Below, piece by piece: positions 55,808-64,000 of a DNA stretch of 64,000 nt (positions are counted from its first letter, which is position 1; every line of letters begins with the position of its first letter). The translations under genes and the position numbers were made by a program. Origin of the DNA: Candidatus Peregrinibacteria bacterium (GTDB lineage: Bacteria; Patescibacteriota; Gracilibacteria; UBA1369); assembly GCA_003153355.1 (NCBI GenBank), contig PLYH01000001.1, positions 38,565 to 102,564 of the forward strand, in the 5' to 3' direction. The notes below the pieces were generated by a model. That model saw only the letters and a program-made list of their open reading frames with translations, searched no databases and was not told the origin of the DNA.

Positions 55808-56599
55808 ATGGGTGAGCAAAGAAACATCCACACGCAAGGCATCATTCTGAAAAAACATCCTTTCGGTGAAAACGATTTTTCTGTGACGATCTATTCTCCG
55901 GATCTTGGAAAAATCCAGGCGACCGCCAAAGGTGCGCGCAAAATGACCAGTTCAGCGGCAGGATATCTAGAAACATTGAACATCTGCAATTTCCAACTCT
56001 ACAAAAGTTCGGTGCGCTATACCATTGTCCAATGCCAGATTCAGGAAAAATTTAAAACGATCGGAGAAGATCTGGACCGCGCCATGATGGCCGGCATGAT
56101 CGTGGAAATTTTCAATAAAAGCACCATCAGCAGCGAACATTGCTCGGAGCTTTTTCATCTTTTAAGACAAAGTCTCCGCAAAATCGGCAAGACCAGCCAG
56201 CACTTTCTTACGGTTGAAAGTTTCAAACTGAATCTTTTACGCCAGATCGGCGTTCTTCCCGATCTGGAAAACTGCGCCTCATGCCATGAACGATGGAACA
56301 CCGGACATATTATCTGGCTGGAAAAAAGCGGTTACCTGCGCTGTGAGAACTGCCTTTATGAACACGCCGTCTCGGAACAAAACGGCCACTCGCGGAATAC
56401 CAAAAACGCCAAACACATCGAATTCAACATCATCAAACTCATCAACTATCTCATCCGTCCGCTCAGCGAACAAACCAAGACCATCGCTTTTAATCCCGAA
56501 CAAAAAGAGCAGCTTCAATACCTGACGCGCTTTTTCCTGGAACACTTTTTGGACCGTGAAATTGTGAGCGAAAAAATGATGATGGACATCTCAGGATAA
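55808..56599 (+). CDS. recO: DNA repair protein RecO
   Basis: TQGIILKKHPFGENDFSVTIYSPDLGKIQATAKGARKMTS; CASCHERW...CENC zinc motif. Confidence 0.9.
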   Translation: MGEQRNIHTQGIILKKHPFGENDFSVTIYSPDLGKIQATAKGARKMTSSAAGYLETLNICNFQLYKSSVRYTIVQCQIQEKFKTIGEDLDRAMMAGMIVEIFNKSTISSEHCSELFHLLRQSLRKIGKTSQHFLTVESFKLNLLRQIGVLPDLENCASCHERWNTGHIIWLEKSGYLRCENCLYEHAVSEQNGHSRNTKNAKHIEFNIIKLINYLIRPLSEQTKTIAFNPEQKEQLQYLTRFFLEHFLDREIVSEKMMMDISG

Positions 56600-58870
56600 T
56601 CCCGAAAGACCAGAGTCATTTTTTTCGTCTTCGATTTTATTCACTTCAAGCACATTGCGGACCTGACGCAAACGTTTAAGGATTTTCTGATATTGCTCTT
56701 CATTCAAGACCTCAAGCACCATGTGACGGTGGATCAGGTTGTCGCGGCGTTCTTTCAGCGAAAAATCGATGATATTCACGTTAAAGCTTGCGATGCTCGA
56801 AGCAATATCGCGGATCAAACCCACGCGGTCAATGGCCTTTAAATCAACGGTAACTGGCATAAGTCTTTGGCGGTGAATCTGGTAACCCCAGCTCGCTTCA
56901 AGAGTTCGGGCAGGATCACCTTTGCTTAAAAATTTACAACTCTGAAGATGTATACGAATGGCATTGCCGCGCGTTACATATGCGACAATCGGTTCGCCAG
57001 ATTTTGGCTTGCAGCAGGACGAAAGTTTATAAGGAACTTTGGCGTCGCCTGCAATAAAAATTTCATCGGTTTTTTGTTCAGAAACAAAACTGCTCTTTTT
57101 AACAACATCTGATTCATCGGATCCGGATTTCTTTTTTGAAGAGCGTTCAGTGGTGGCAAAAATCTTTTTAAAAACCATCGGAACGTTCACGGCACCGTTG
57201 CCGATATCTTCAACCAAAGACCGGCGCTCTTTCAAAGAAAGTTTTTGATTGCCGTAGGCGCGGAAAAGCGAAAGGTTATCATCAAGCTGCGGCCGGCCCA
57301 TACTCGTCAGATATTTATTCACAAGATCTCTTCCTTCCTGGTAACTTTGTTGCGGATCAAGACCTTTAAAATAACTTTTGATCTTGGCCCGGGCTTGAGA
57401 TGATTTCACGAAAGAAAGCCAATGAGGTTTGGGATCAGGCTCGTTCCTGGTCAAAATTTCCACATGATCGCCGTTCTTAAGCTGGTAATCCAAAGGAACG
57501 ATCGAACCGTTCACTTTCGCGCCCTGGCAGCGGTGGCCCATATCCGTGTGAACCGCATAAGCAAAATCCACGGGCGTTGAACCTTTGGGAAGATCTTTGA
57601 CGTCTCCGTCCGGCGTAAACACAAACAGATGATCCTGGAACATATCCAATTTCATTTTGCTGGCGACATCCTTGCCATGCGAAAGTTCACGTTGCAGGCT
57701 CACCAGTCCGTCCAGCCATTCCTGGTAGCGTTTATTTTTCATTTCCAGGAGTTCGGCCGTACTGGCATGCTTGGCGTCAATACGGGAAGAATTTCCACGG
57801 GTGTCTTCATACAGCCAGTGCGATGCGAATCCGAACTCCGCCTGCTGGTGCATGGCGTCGGAACGGATCTGAATCTCAAAAGGCTGGCTGAAATTATGTT
57901 CGGCGTCGCCGATGAGCGTGGTGTGAATGCTGCGGTAGCCGTTCGGTTTAGGAACCGCAATATAATCTTTAAAACGGTCGGAAAGCGGAGTCCAGTGGCT
58001 GTGAATCAAACCAAGAAGCGTATAAAGCCGCTCGGTATTTTCAAGGCCGCTTTTATGATAACGGGTCGGAAGAATAATGCGGAAAGCGAAAATGTCGTAA
58101 ATCTCATTCAAAGAAGCCTTACTCTTCTTTTTCATTTTACGGTAAATGCTATAAAGATTTTTTAAGCGTCCTTCCACCCGTCCGCGAATTTTTTGTTCTT
58201 CCAGGAAAGAGCTCAGTTCTTTTTTCACTTTATCTAAAAATTTCTCCTGCTTGCGGATGTATTCATCAAGCTGCGCCTGAAGATCTTCGTATTTATCGGG
58301 ATATAAATATTTGAACGCCAGATCTTCCAGCCGGCACTTGGCGCTGTAAATACCCAGACGGGAAGCAATCGGAGCATAAACGTCGAGCATTTCGCGGGCC
58401 ACCTCTTTACGGCGGGCTTGTGGGACAAAATTCAACGATTCAAGGTCATGAAGCAAATCCGCCAACCGGATGAGCACAAGCCGCAAATCTTTGGCTAAAG
58501 ACAAAAGCATTCTCCGGAAAGCTTCAAGATCACTTTTGCCTCCCTTTAAGTGAATACTCTGAAGTTTTTCCATACCCGCGATCAGTGAAGCGACATCATC
58601 GCCGAATTGTAAACTGATCTCTTTGGGATTGTAGGTATCGGTTTTGCAGACATCGTGCATCAAAGCCGCCAGAACGCTGTTTTCGTCAGGTTTGAAGGCT
58701 AAAAGATTATCCGTCACGATGAGCGCGTGAATAAGGGCCGGATCGCCCGAAAGACGGTAGACTCCGCGTAAATGCTGCTTCGCATATTCAAAACCGCGCT
58801 GGAGGCGCGCAACATCGGCATCAGGCTTATAAGCCTGCATTTTCTCGATGAGCTGATCAATCGTGATCAT
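56591..58870 (-). CDS. RelA/SpoT family (p)ppGpp synthetase with degenerate hydrolase motif
   Basis: DIFAFRIIL, PNGYRSIHTTLIG, EIQIRSDAMHQQAEFGFASHWLYED, TGS domain VFTPDGDVKDLPKGSTPVDFAYAVH, C-terminal ACT. Confidence 0.93.
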   Translation of the reverse strand: MITIDQLIEKMQAYKPDADVARLQRGFEYAKQHLRGVYRLSGDPALIHALIVTDNLLAFKPDENSVLAALMHDVCKTDTYNPKEISLQFGDDVASLIAGMEKLQSIHLKGGKSDLEAFRRMLLSLAKDLRLVLIRLADLLHDLESLNFVPQARRKEVAREMLDVYAPIASRLGIYSAKCRLEDLAFKYLYPDKYEDLQAQLDEYIRKQEKFLDKVKKELSSFLEEQKIRGRVEGRLKNLYSIYRKMKKKSKASLNEIYDIFAFRIILPTRYHKSGLENTERLYTLLGLIHSHWTPLSDRFKDYIAVPKPNGYRSIHTTLIGDAEHNFSQPFEIQIRSDAMHQQAEFGFASHWLYEDTRGNSSRIDAKHASTAELLEMKNKRYQEWLDGLVSLQRELSHGKDVASKMKLDMFQDHLFVFTPDGDVKDLPKGSTPVDFAYAVHTDMGHRCQGAKVNGSIVPLDYQLKNGDHVEILTRNEPDPKPHWLSFVKSSQARAKIKSYFKGLDPQQSYQEGRDLVNKYLTSMGRPQLDDNLSLFRAYGNQKLSLKERRSLVEDIGNGAVNVPMVFKKIFATTERSSKKKSGSDESDVVKKSSFVSEQKTDEIFIAGDAKVPYKLSSCCKPKSGEPIVAYVTRGNAIRIHLQSCKFLSKGDPARTLEASWGYQIHRQRLMPVTVDLKAIDRVGLIRDIASSIASFNVNIIDFSLKERRDNLIHRHMVLEVLNEEQYQKILKRLRQVRNVLEVNKIEDEKNDSGLSGLS

Positions 58871-58965
58871 AAAAATTCCTCAGGGATGAGTGATTCTATC
58901 ATTCCCTGCCGAATTTGGCAACTTTTTCTTAAGCTGATCAGCTTTTAACCGTTTTACCCCAAATT

Positions 58966-60912
58966 TTACTGTGGCTGGAGAATAATATTCAAATTGGCGC
59001 CTGGAATGTTGACCACATGAATTCCCTGAACCAGAGCCGCATGGTTTTGCTGAACGGACGTAAGACGGATCGCAACGTTCTGCATCGCCGAGGTAAAATA
59101 CGTTAGCAAATTCTGGAGAGCATCAATGCGGGCTTTAATGGCAACCTGTTTCTGAGCAGAATCAACATAACTCTTCAGCAGAAAATCGGCTTTCTGCCCC
59201 GCCAGCCCTTTGAGTGCAGTGAAAAAGTCACTTTGAAACTGTGTGGTATCCGGACTTAAACTGTCGTAAGAAACTTTCGCGTCATCAATTTCAGTATTGA
59301 TCTTGGCAACATCGGCAGTACTTTTATCAGTAATAGTTTTCAGCTCGGTAACATAGTTATCCAAAGCTTGTTCGCGCTGAGTGGTTTGATTAAGCATCGC
59401 ATAAACGTCAACGTCGTAAGAACTCACCAGCTGGCGTAAATCATTCACAAAACCGATGAATTCATCGGTTTGAGCCACCAGATCGGCTCCGGTTCCGTAA
59501 TAATATGAAGCAGTGATGCCAGTTTCACCCTGAACCTGCGGTTCACCGAGGGTGCCGAAATAATAAGAATTCGTAATCTGGTCACCCAAAAGATCGTGAG
59601 AACTTCCTCGGTTATCTCCAAAAATATACGCCGTGGTAATCCCCCATTCATTTAAAAGTTCATTATCAAGCTGGGCCTGAACAGGCGCCGGCGTCTTGAA
59701 AAATCCAGCGACATAATCGTAAATTTTTCCGTGAATATTAAAAAGATAACCCGTATAAAGAAGGCCGCCGATAACGACAAAAACGATAAAAATTCCCAGT
59801 TTTTTAACATTAAATTTTAAACGGAAATTGTGGAAAGCCGCGCCGATGGATTTAAGTACTCCTGCAGAAAAAGCGCCTGCGCTTTGCAGAAAAGATTTCC
59901 GAGTATTGAGCCCTTCCGATTCTGAAAGATTTTCTTTGGAAGCTTCATGCTGCTCTTGAGTCTTTTGAACATCTTCTTCAAGAGGTTTGCGGGGCTGGCG
60001 GATAGGTTCGATCTCTTCTGGTTCTTCATGAACCATTTGGCCTTCTTCGAATTTTTCAGGTGGAAAAATTGAAGGAACTTCTCCTGGAATCACTTCATCG
60101 TGCAGTGGATTCACCTCATGAACTTCGCGCATGTCCACATGCGGACGCGCCTCTTCGTGCTGATCGCGAATAATAATATCTTCATCCTGCTGATTTTGAC
60201 GAAACTCCTGTGCTTGCTCATGCTGTTCTTCAGGCTGATTCTCTTGTTGTGAGGGCTGCTCCGGTTCCGGTTCAGGGGAAGGCGGACTTGGCTGAGGTTC
60301 AACTGGTTCAGGTACAGCCGGCTCAATGAGCGGACCTGTAAAGCTATGCGTTTGATGAGTCATCGGGTGATCTTCTTGCTGCTCAGGTTCAAGAACCGAT
60401 TCTTCCGGCGGCTGCTGATTTTCCTCATGAACGATTTCAGATTCGGGAAGCTCACGTTCAGGTTCAGCCTGAGGAACAATGTCTTTGGATCTTGAAGTAT
60501 GTTCTTCAGAACGCTGGGCACCCAAATGTTCTTCCGAAACATTCTCTTTCGGAGCTGGACGCGGTTTTCGCTTTCTTGGAGCTTTTTTGGGTCCGGCAGG
60601 CAACTCTGTTTTTTTCTGCTCGGGACGAACCTCCAATTTTTGCTGAGGCTGAACTTCCGGCTGCTTTTGCGGTTCCGGTTTAGGTTCAGAAGGAGCCGCT
60701 GCATCGGATTTAGGAAGATCGCCCTGCTGTTGCAAAGTTTCACGTTCCAAGCGTTTCAGTTCCGCCTTCTTGCGGCGGCGGCGGCGGCGGCGCTCCCGCT
60801 CTTTGGCTGCCCGGTCGAGCTTTTTCTGGTCAACAACATCCGATTTGACCTCATTTGACGGGTCAATCGGTTGCTGATTTCCCTGATTTTGAGATGCATC
60901 TCCGTCAGCCAT
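58966..60912 (-). CDS. Pro/Glu/Gln-rich single-TM protein with poly-Arg N-terminal region
   Basis: RRRRRRRKKAE stretch, low-complexity acidic region, TM LGIFIVFVVIGGLLYTGYLF, coiled-coil extracytoplasmic part. Confidence 0.75.
   Translation of the reverse strand: MADGDASQNQGNQQPIDPSNEVKSDVVDQKKLDRAAKERERRRRRRRKKAELKRLERETLQQQGDLPKSDAAAPSEPKPEPQKQPEVQPQQKLEVRPEQKKTELPAGPKKAPRKRKPRPAPKENVSEEHLGAQRSEEHTSRSKDIVPQAEPERELPESEIVHEENQQPPEESVLEPEQQEDHPMTHQTHSFTGPLIEPAVPEPVEPQPSPPSPEPEPEQPSQQENQPEEQHEQAQEFRQNQQDEDIIIRDQHEEARPHVDMREVHEVNPLHDEVIPGEVPSIFPPEKFEEGQMVHEEPEEIEPIRQPRKPLEEDVQKTQEQHEASKENLSESEGLNTRKSFLQSAGAFSAGVLKSIGAAFHNFRLKFNVKKLGIFIVFVVIGGLLYTGYLFNIHGKIYDYVAGFFKTPAPVQAQLDNELLNEWGITTAYIFGDNRGSSHDLLGDQITNSYYFGTLGEPQVQGETGITASYYYGTGADLVAQTDEFIGFVNDLRQLVSSYDVDVYAMLNQTTQREQALDNYVTELKTITDKSTADVAKINTEIDDAKVSYDSLSPDTTQFQSDFFTALKGLAGQKADFLLKSYVDSAQKQVAIKARIDALQNLLTYFTSAMQNVAIRLTSVQQNHAALVQGIHVVNIPGANLNIILQPQ
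60772..60793. repeat. (GCG)7 triplet microsatellite coding poly-Arg
   Basis: Uninterrupted GCG x7 on the + strand. Confidence 0.9.
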
Positions 60913-60946
60913 AGCAAAAATCCATAGAATCCTTATATTTTAGCAC

Positions 60947-60974
60947 AAAAAGCCCCGTTTGAAAACGGGGCTTT
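60947..60974 (-). terminator. Rho-independent terminator downstream of the 61039 gene
   Basis: AAAGCCCCGTTT / AAACGGGGCTTT stem; T-tract on the minus strand. Confidence 0.75.
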
Positions 60975-61038
60975 GACCCTATTTAACTATAATTTTTAAT
61001 TATTTTTTAAATATTTTAGATATCTAAAAAGACTTTAC

Positions 61039-61683
61039 TTATTGAGTAACCTCAAAAGAATTAATAAATTTTGAATAATTAGCACTATTTTCATTTCCAA
61101 AGCCTTCCATCAAAACATAAATCGTTTGGCCAACAAGTATAGCTCGTCCATAAAAAGATATGTTATCTATTGGATCATTCGTTTTAAAATCCAGCGCATT
61201 GTTTGAACCGTAATAAGTTGGAGTGGAAGATGTTAACTTCAAATTTTTCATCCCATCCACAAATGCTCCAACAAACCCATCGAGTAATTTATTTGGATCT
61301 GTAATGACACCAACCGTTGAAATTGGATATGTCGCTGTAGTTACTCCATATTCTGATCCATTAGGTTCTTTACTCGCATATGTTTCGTAATTTACACTTA
61401 ACGACGTATTTGGGACTGGTGATGAACCAGAACTATATTGCGGTTGGCTTGGAAATTGAACTGTAAAATGAGATGTTGCGGATGTAAAGGTTATCCAAGT
61501 GGATGCTTGAATAAATGCAATAATTAATATTGCACTAATAATAACTCCTATAATTATAGCGATGACTTTAGTAACATTATTTTTTATTTCTTCTTTTGGA
61601 ATAATATGCTGGTCTTGAGCTTTTAACTCTTGGTATTTTGATATTTTATAAATAACGACTGATGTAATAATTAAGTTAATCAA
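61039..61683 (-). CDS. Hypothetical single-TM protein with PsbP/DUF1795-like extracytoplasmic domain
   Basis: TM then TSATSHFTVQFPSQPQ...; AT-rich region. Confidence 0.6.
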   Translation of the reverse strand: MINLIITSVVIYKISKYQELKAQDQHIIPKEEIKNNVTKVIAIIIGVIISAILIIAFIQASTWITFTSATSHFTVQFPSQPQYSSGSSPVPNTSLSVNYETYASKEPNGSEYGVTTATYPISTVGVITDPNKLLDGFVGAFVDGMKNLKLTSSTPTYYGSNNALDFKTNDPIDNISFYGRAILVGQTIYVLMEGFGNENSANYSKFINSFEVTQ

Positions 61684-62513
61684 TAAAAAAATAAAGTTAC
61701 TGGGTTAGTTGATGTACTACCATATTGATTATTTTGGCCATAACTATAAGAAGAGATCACCGCAATTATCCATACAGCCCACCATAATTTTACAATCCCG
61801 ACGGAGCTAGTTTTAGTACCTATTTTCTGGCTCCCAAGCCAAATTTCTTTCATATTTTTATATGGTGCAAAAAGAGAAATGATCGGAATAAAATTGTCAG
61901 CAATTACCCATCCTGGTGTCGTTTTAGTTTTTAAATTAAATGCATAAAGATTACGATAACTCGTTGTTAACCAGATAAGATACGCAATTAAAATTACAAA
62001 AAAACCCAATAAACCTAAAAAATTAACAATGGTTATAAATAAATAAAATGATGTTATTGAATTCGATAATATTAAGGGTGTAAATATCGATGTAACAGCA
62101 AAAAGTCCAACTAAAATTACTGAGAATATATAAATTGTGGCTAGATTCTTAGTTGATTTAAATTTAACATTTGCAATGAATTTCGAAGGTTCATTTGTTT
62201 TAACTTCTATATAGTTATTTGATTCTTTTTGGCTTGTTTGAGAAGAAATATTTCCTATAGATTGAGATTTCTTTTTCGGACTGAATTTACCTAAAACTAT
62301 GTAATAAAATGATCCTCTTGTTATCCACGCAAGTAATCCCACAATTATTACTCCCCACAAAAAAGCACCTGTTTTACTTTCGCCATATGAAGCGTAAGTT
62401 ATGAGAAGTACCAATCCTATAGCTAAAACTAGAGCTCCAATATAAACAACTTTTAAAAAACGAAACCATGGTTTTTGTTCAAGCTCACTAATTGTTTTGA
62501 TTTTCTTAGACAT
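61680..62513 (-). CDS. DUF4328-like multi-TM membrane protein
   Basis: YAFNLKTKTTPGWVIADNFIPIISLFAPYKNMKEIWLGSQ resembles the DUF4328 core. 4-nt overlap with the downstream gene. Confidence 0.6.
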   Translation of the reverse strand: MSKKIKTISELEQKPWFRFLKVVYIGALVLAIGLVLLITYASYGESKTGAFLWGVIIVGLLAWITRGSFYYIVLGKFSPKKKSQSIGNISSQTSQKESNNYIEVKTNEPSKFIANVKFKSTKNLATIYIFSVILVGLFAVTSIFTPLILSNSITSFYLFITIVNFLGLLGFFVILIAYLIWLTTSYRNLYAFNLKTKTTPGWVIADNFIPIISLFAPYKNMKEIWLGSQKIGTKTSSVGIVKLWWAVWIIAVISSYSYGQNNQYGSTSTNPVTLFFY

Positions 62514-62615
62514 ATATATGGAAGATTTATATATTTACCATTATTTTTATATTATAATATAATATAAAATCTTATTTTAGACAACTATTCTCCGCCTATA
62601 TCAAATTAATTTATA

Positions 62616-62641
62616 AAAAGCCCCATTATATGGGGCTTTTT
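62616..62641 (-). terminator. Rho-independent terminator after the Yip1-like gene or bidirectional
   Basis: AAAAAGCCCC / GGGGCTTTTT stem, symmetric flanking A/T tracts. Confidence 0.7.
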
Positions 62642-62672
62642 ATTCTTTATTACAAATCTCTAAGTCTCAATC

Positions 62673-63338
62673 TTAACTCAGTGAAAAGGAACTTATACCT
62701 GGAGCACCAAGACCTAACATGGTCAAAATATAACCAATTACAATTGCCAAGACTGCTGCAACCAATAAAGTTAAAACTGCATTAGTTGAGCTCAATTTAT
62801 GAATTTCAGTCAAAGTATTATAAAGTATCACAAGTAACCAAACACCAACAATCAAACTTAAAAAAGGAATTATTGTAAAAAATTCAACAACTCGAAGCAA
62901 AGACGCATAACCAAGCACACGGAAAAATTGTGGAAATTTACCAGATCCTTTAAACATTGATTCAGCTACCCAGTTTGTAAGAAAAAGCCCAATTACTCCC
63001 AAAACAGCTGCAACAACTCCACCTATAAGAGAACTAACAAAACCAATACGTATAAGACCTACGATCGGAAGTGGAATGCCAAAAACTGCCGGTCCTAAAC
63101 TCGCCACAATCGTACCAACAGCAAAATATACTAAAGCTAAGCTGATACCTTCTGAATCGCGACCGGCCACTTTGGCCATAACCGCCTTGTTGAGTTTAAG
63201 AATTTCAATAATGTCTCCGAATCCACCCTTCAAGTTGCCTACATTAACGTTTTTCATATCAACCTTTGGGATTTCAGGCATACTGTTATGAGCAGGTTTG
63301 TGATCAGTCTGATGATCGGAATGATGTTCATCCATCAT
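62673..63338 (-). CDS. Yip1-domain-like membrane protein with His-rich N-terminus
   Basis: MMDEHHSDHQTDHKPAHN then several TM segments in a Yip1-like arrangement; start trimmed. Confidence 0.6.
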   Translation of the reverse strand: MMDEHHSDHQTDHKPAHNSMPEIPKVDMKNVNVGNLKGGFGDIIEILKLNKAVMAKVAGRDSEGISLALVYFAVGTIVASLGPAVFGIPLPIVGLIRIGFVSSLIGGVVAAVLGVIGLFLTNWVAESMFKGSGKFPQFFRVLGYASLLRVVEFFTIIPFLSLIVGVWLLVILYNTLTEIHKLSSTNAVLTLLVAAVLAIVIGYILTMLGLGAPGISSFSLS

Positions 63339-63557
63339 ATGGAGGGAGAAAATTAAGGAGTAGAACAAGCCGTATTGTAAAGAAAAAACTTTCAAAATGC
63401 AACGTGGCTACAAATAAAAAGGAGCATGACCGTAAATCAAAACATAAAAACAACATTCTATCAAATCAAAGTGGCCGTAAAAAGTTCCGCAAGGCTCAGA
63501 ACTTCGCTACAATTCCACTCTGGATTTTTACTTATTTATTCTTATCTCTTTTCCTTT

Positions 63558-64000
63558 ATGCAGGTACCTCTTCTGGCGATTGGCATAAGCATTTTTGCCT
63601 TACTGTATGCCGTTATACTCATTGTGAGCATTCTTAAACGATCAAGCGGTGATGAAAAAATGCAGGGAATCGCCAAATCAATCCAGGAAGGAGCCATGGC
63701 ATATTTGAATCGCCAATCGTTGACCATCATCGTTATCGCGACGATTATTTTTGTGGCGATGGCGTTCATTCTTCCGCAAGGCCAGCATAATGACAATATA
63801 CTTACTGCTGTCGGTTTTGCTGTCGGCGCATTCTTTTCCGCTCTGGCAGGATATATTGGTATGAACGTATCCGTACGCGCAAACGTCCGCACGGCTGAAG
63901 CCGCTAAAAACTCTTTGCAGGATGCATTGTCCGTTGCTTTTAAGGGAGGCACTGTGACGGGTCTTGCCGTCGTAGGTTTAGCTTTGTTGGGCGTAAGCGG
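63558..64000 (+). CDS. hppA: Membrane-bound proton/sodium-translocating pyrophosphatase (3' truncated by window edge)
   Basis: Translated by eye from ATG 63558: MQVPLLAIGISIFALLYAVILIVSILKRSSGDEKMQGIAKSIQEGAMAYLNRQSLTIIVIATIIF...SALAGYIGMNVSVRANVRTAEAAK. Absent from the ORF track because no stop falls in the window. Confidence 0.93.
   Translation, partial: MQVPLLAIGISIFALLYAVILIVSILKRSSGDEKMQGIAKSIQEGAMAYLNRQSLTIIVIATIIFVAMAFILPQGQHNDNILTAVGFAVGAFFSALAGYIGMNVSVRANVRTAEAAKNSLQDALSVAFKGGTVTGLAVVGLALLGVS

Noticed and set aside
63542-63952. 136-aa minus ORF at the right edge
   Set aside because: Antisense to hppA, whose plus-strand translation is clearly recognisable though missing from the ORF track.

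Overview
This 64 kb window is a dense bacterial chromosome segment. It uses the standard code: TGA acts as a stop, for example at the end of gpmI and at the convergent recO/relA ends. Most of it is housekeeping: purQ (cut by the left edge), glmS, pyk, ruvC, gpmI, manC, secDF, priA, trpS, pyrG, lgt, greA, rpoD, dnaG, a MraY/WecA-like transferase, truB, murE, hpf, tpiA, holA, gatC/gatA, ftsX, recO, relA/spoT, and hppA (cut by the right edge). There is one tRNA-Arg(TCG). No rRNA, CRISPR array, prophage or transposase was found. The gene set and style suggest a Patescibacteria/CPR-like genome, possibly Peregrinibacteria-related, but that is inference. The strongest candidate for something undescribed is the 37.2-48.7 kb locus. 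It encodes a 186-aa protein, a 2085-aa giant protein with a Gly-rich barrel-like core, a 66-aa single-TM protein, and a 1453-aa secreted Cys-repeat/Ig-like protein. The giant and the 66-aa protein share a C-terminal tail (TGGGxxGTVxP...NPDQSG) whose last six codons differ synonymously at every position. Other notable items: SecDF with an embedded parvulin PPIase module and a second degenerate-looking copy; PurQ fused to PurS-like domains; an orphan PilC-like N-domain protein; archaeal-type TpiA; RibF split into separate riboflavin kinase and RibL-like genes; a Rel protein with a degraded hydrolase motif; a GC-rich palindromic insert in the truB N-terminus; and a 40-bp imperfect tandem repeat between greA and a PEGA gene. 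All calls come from reading the sequence and supplied translations; no database searches were run.
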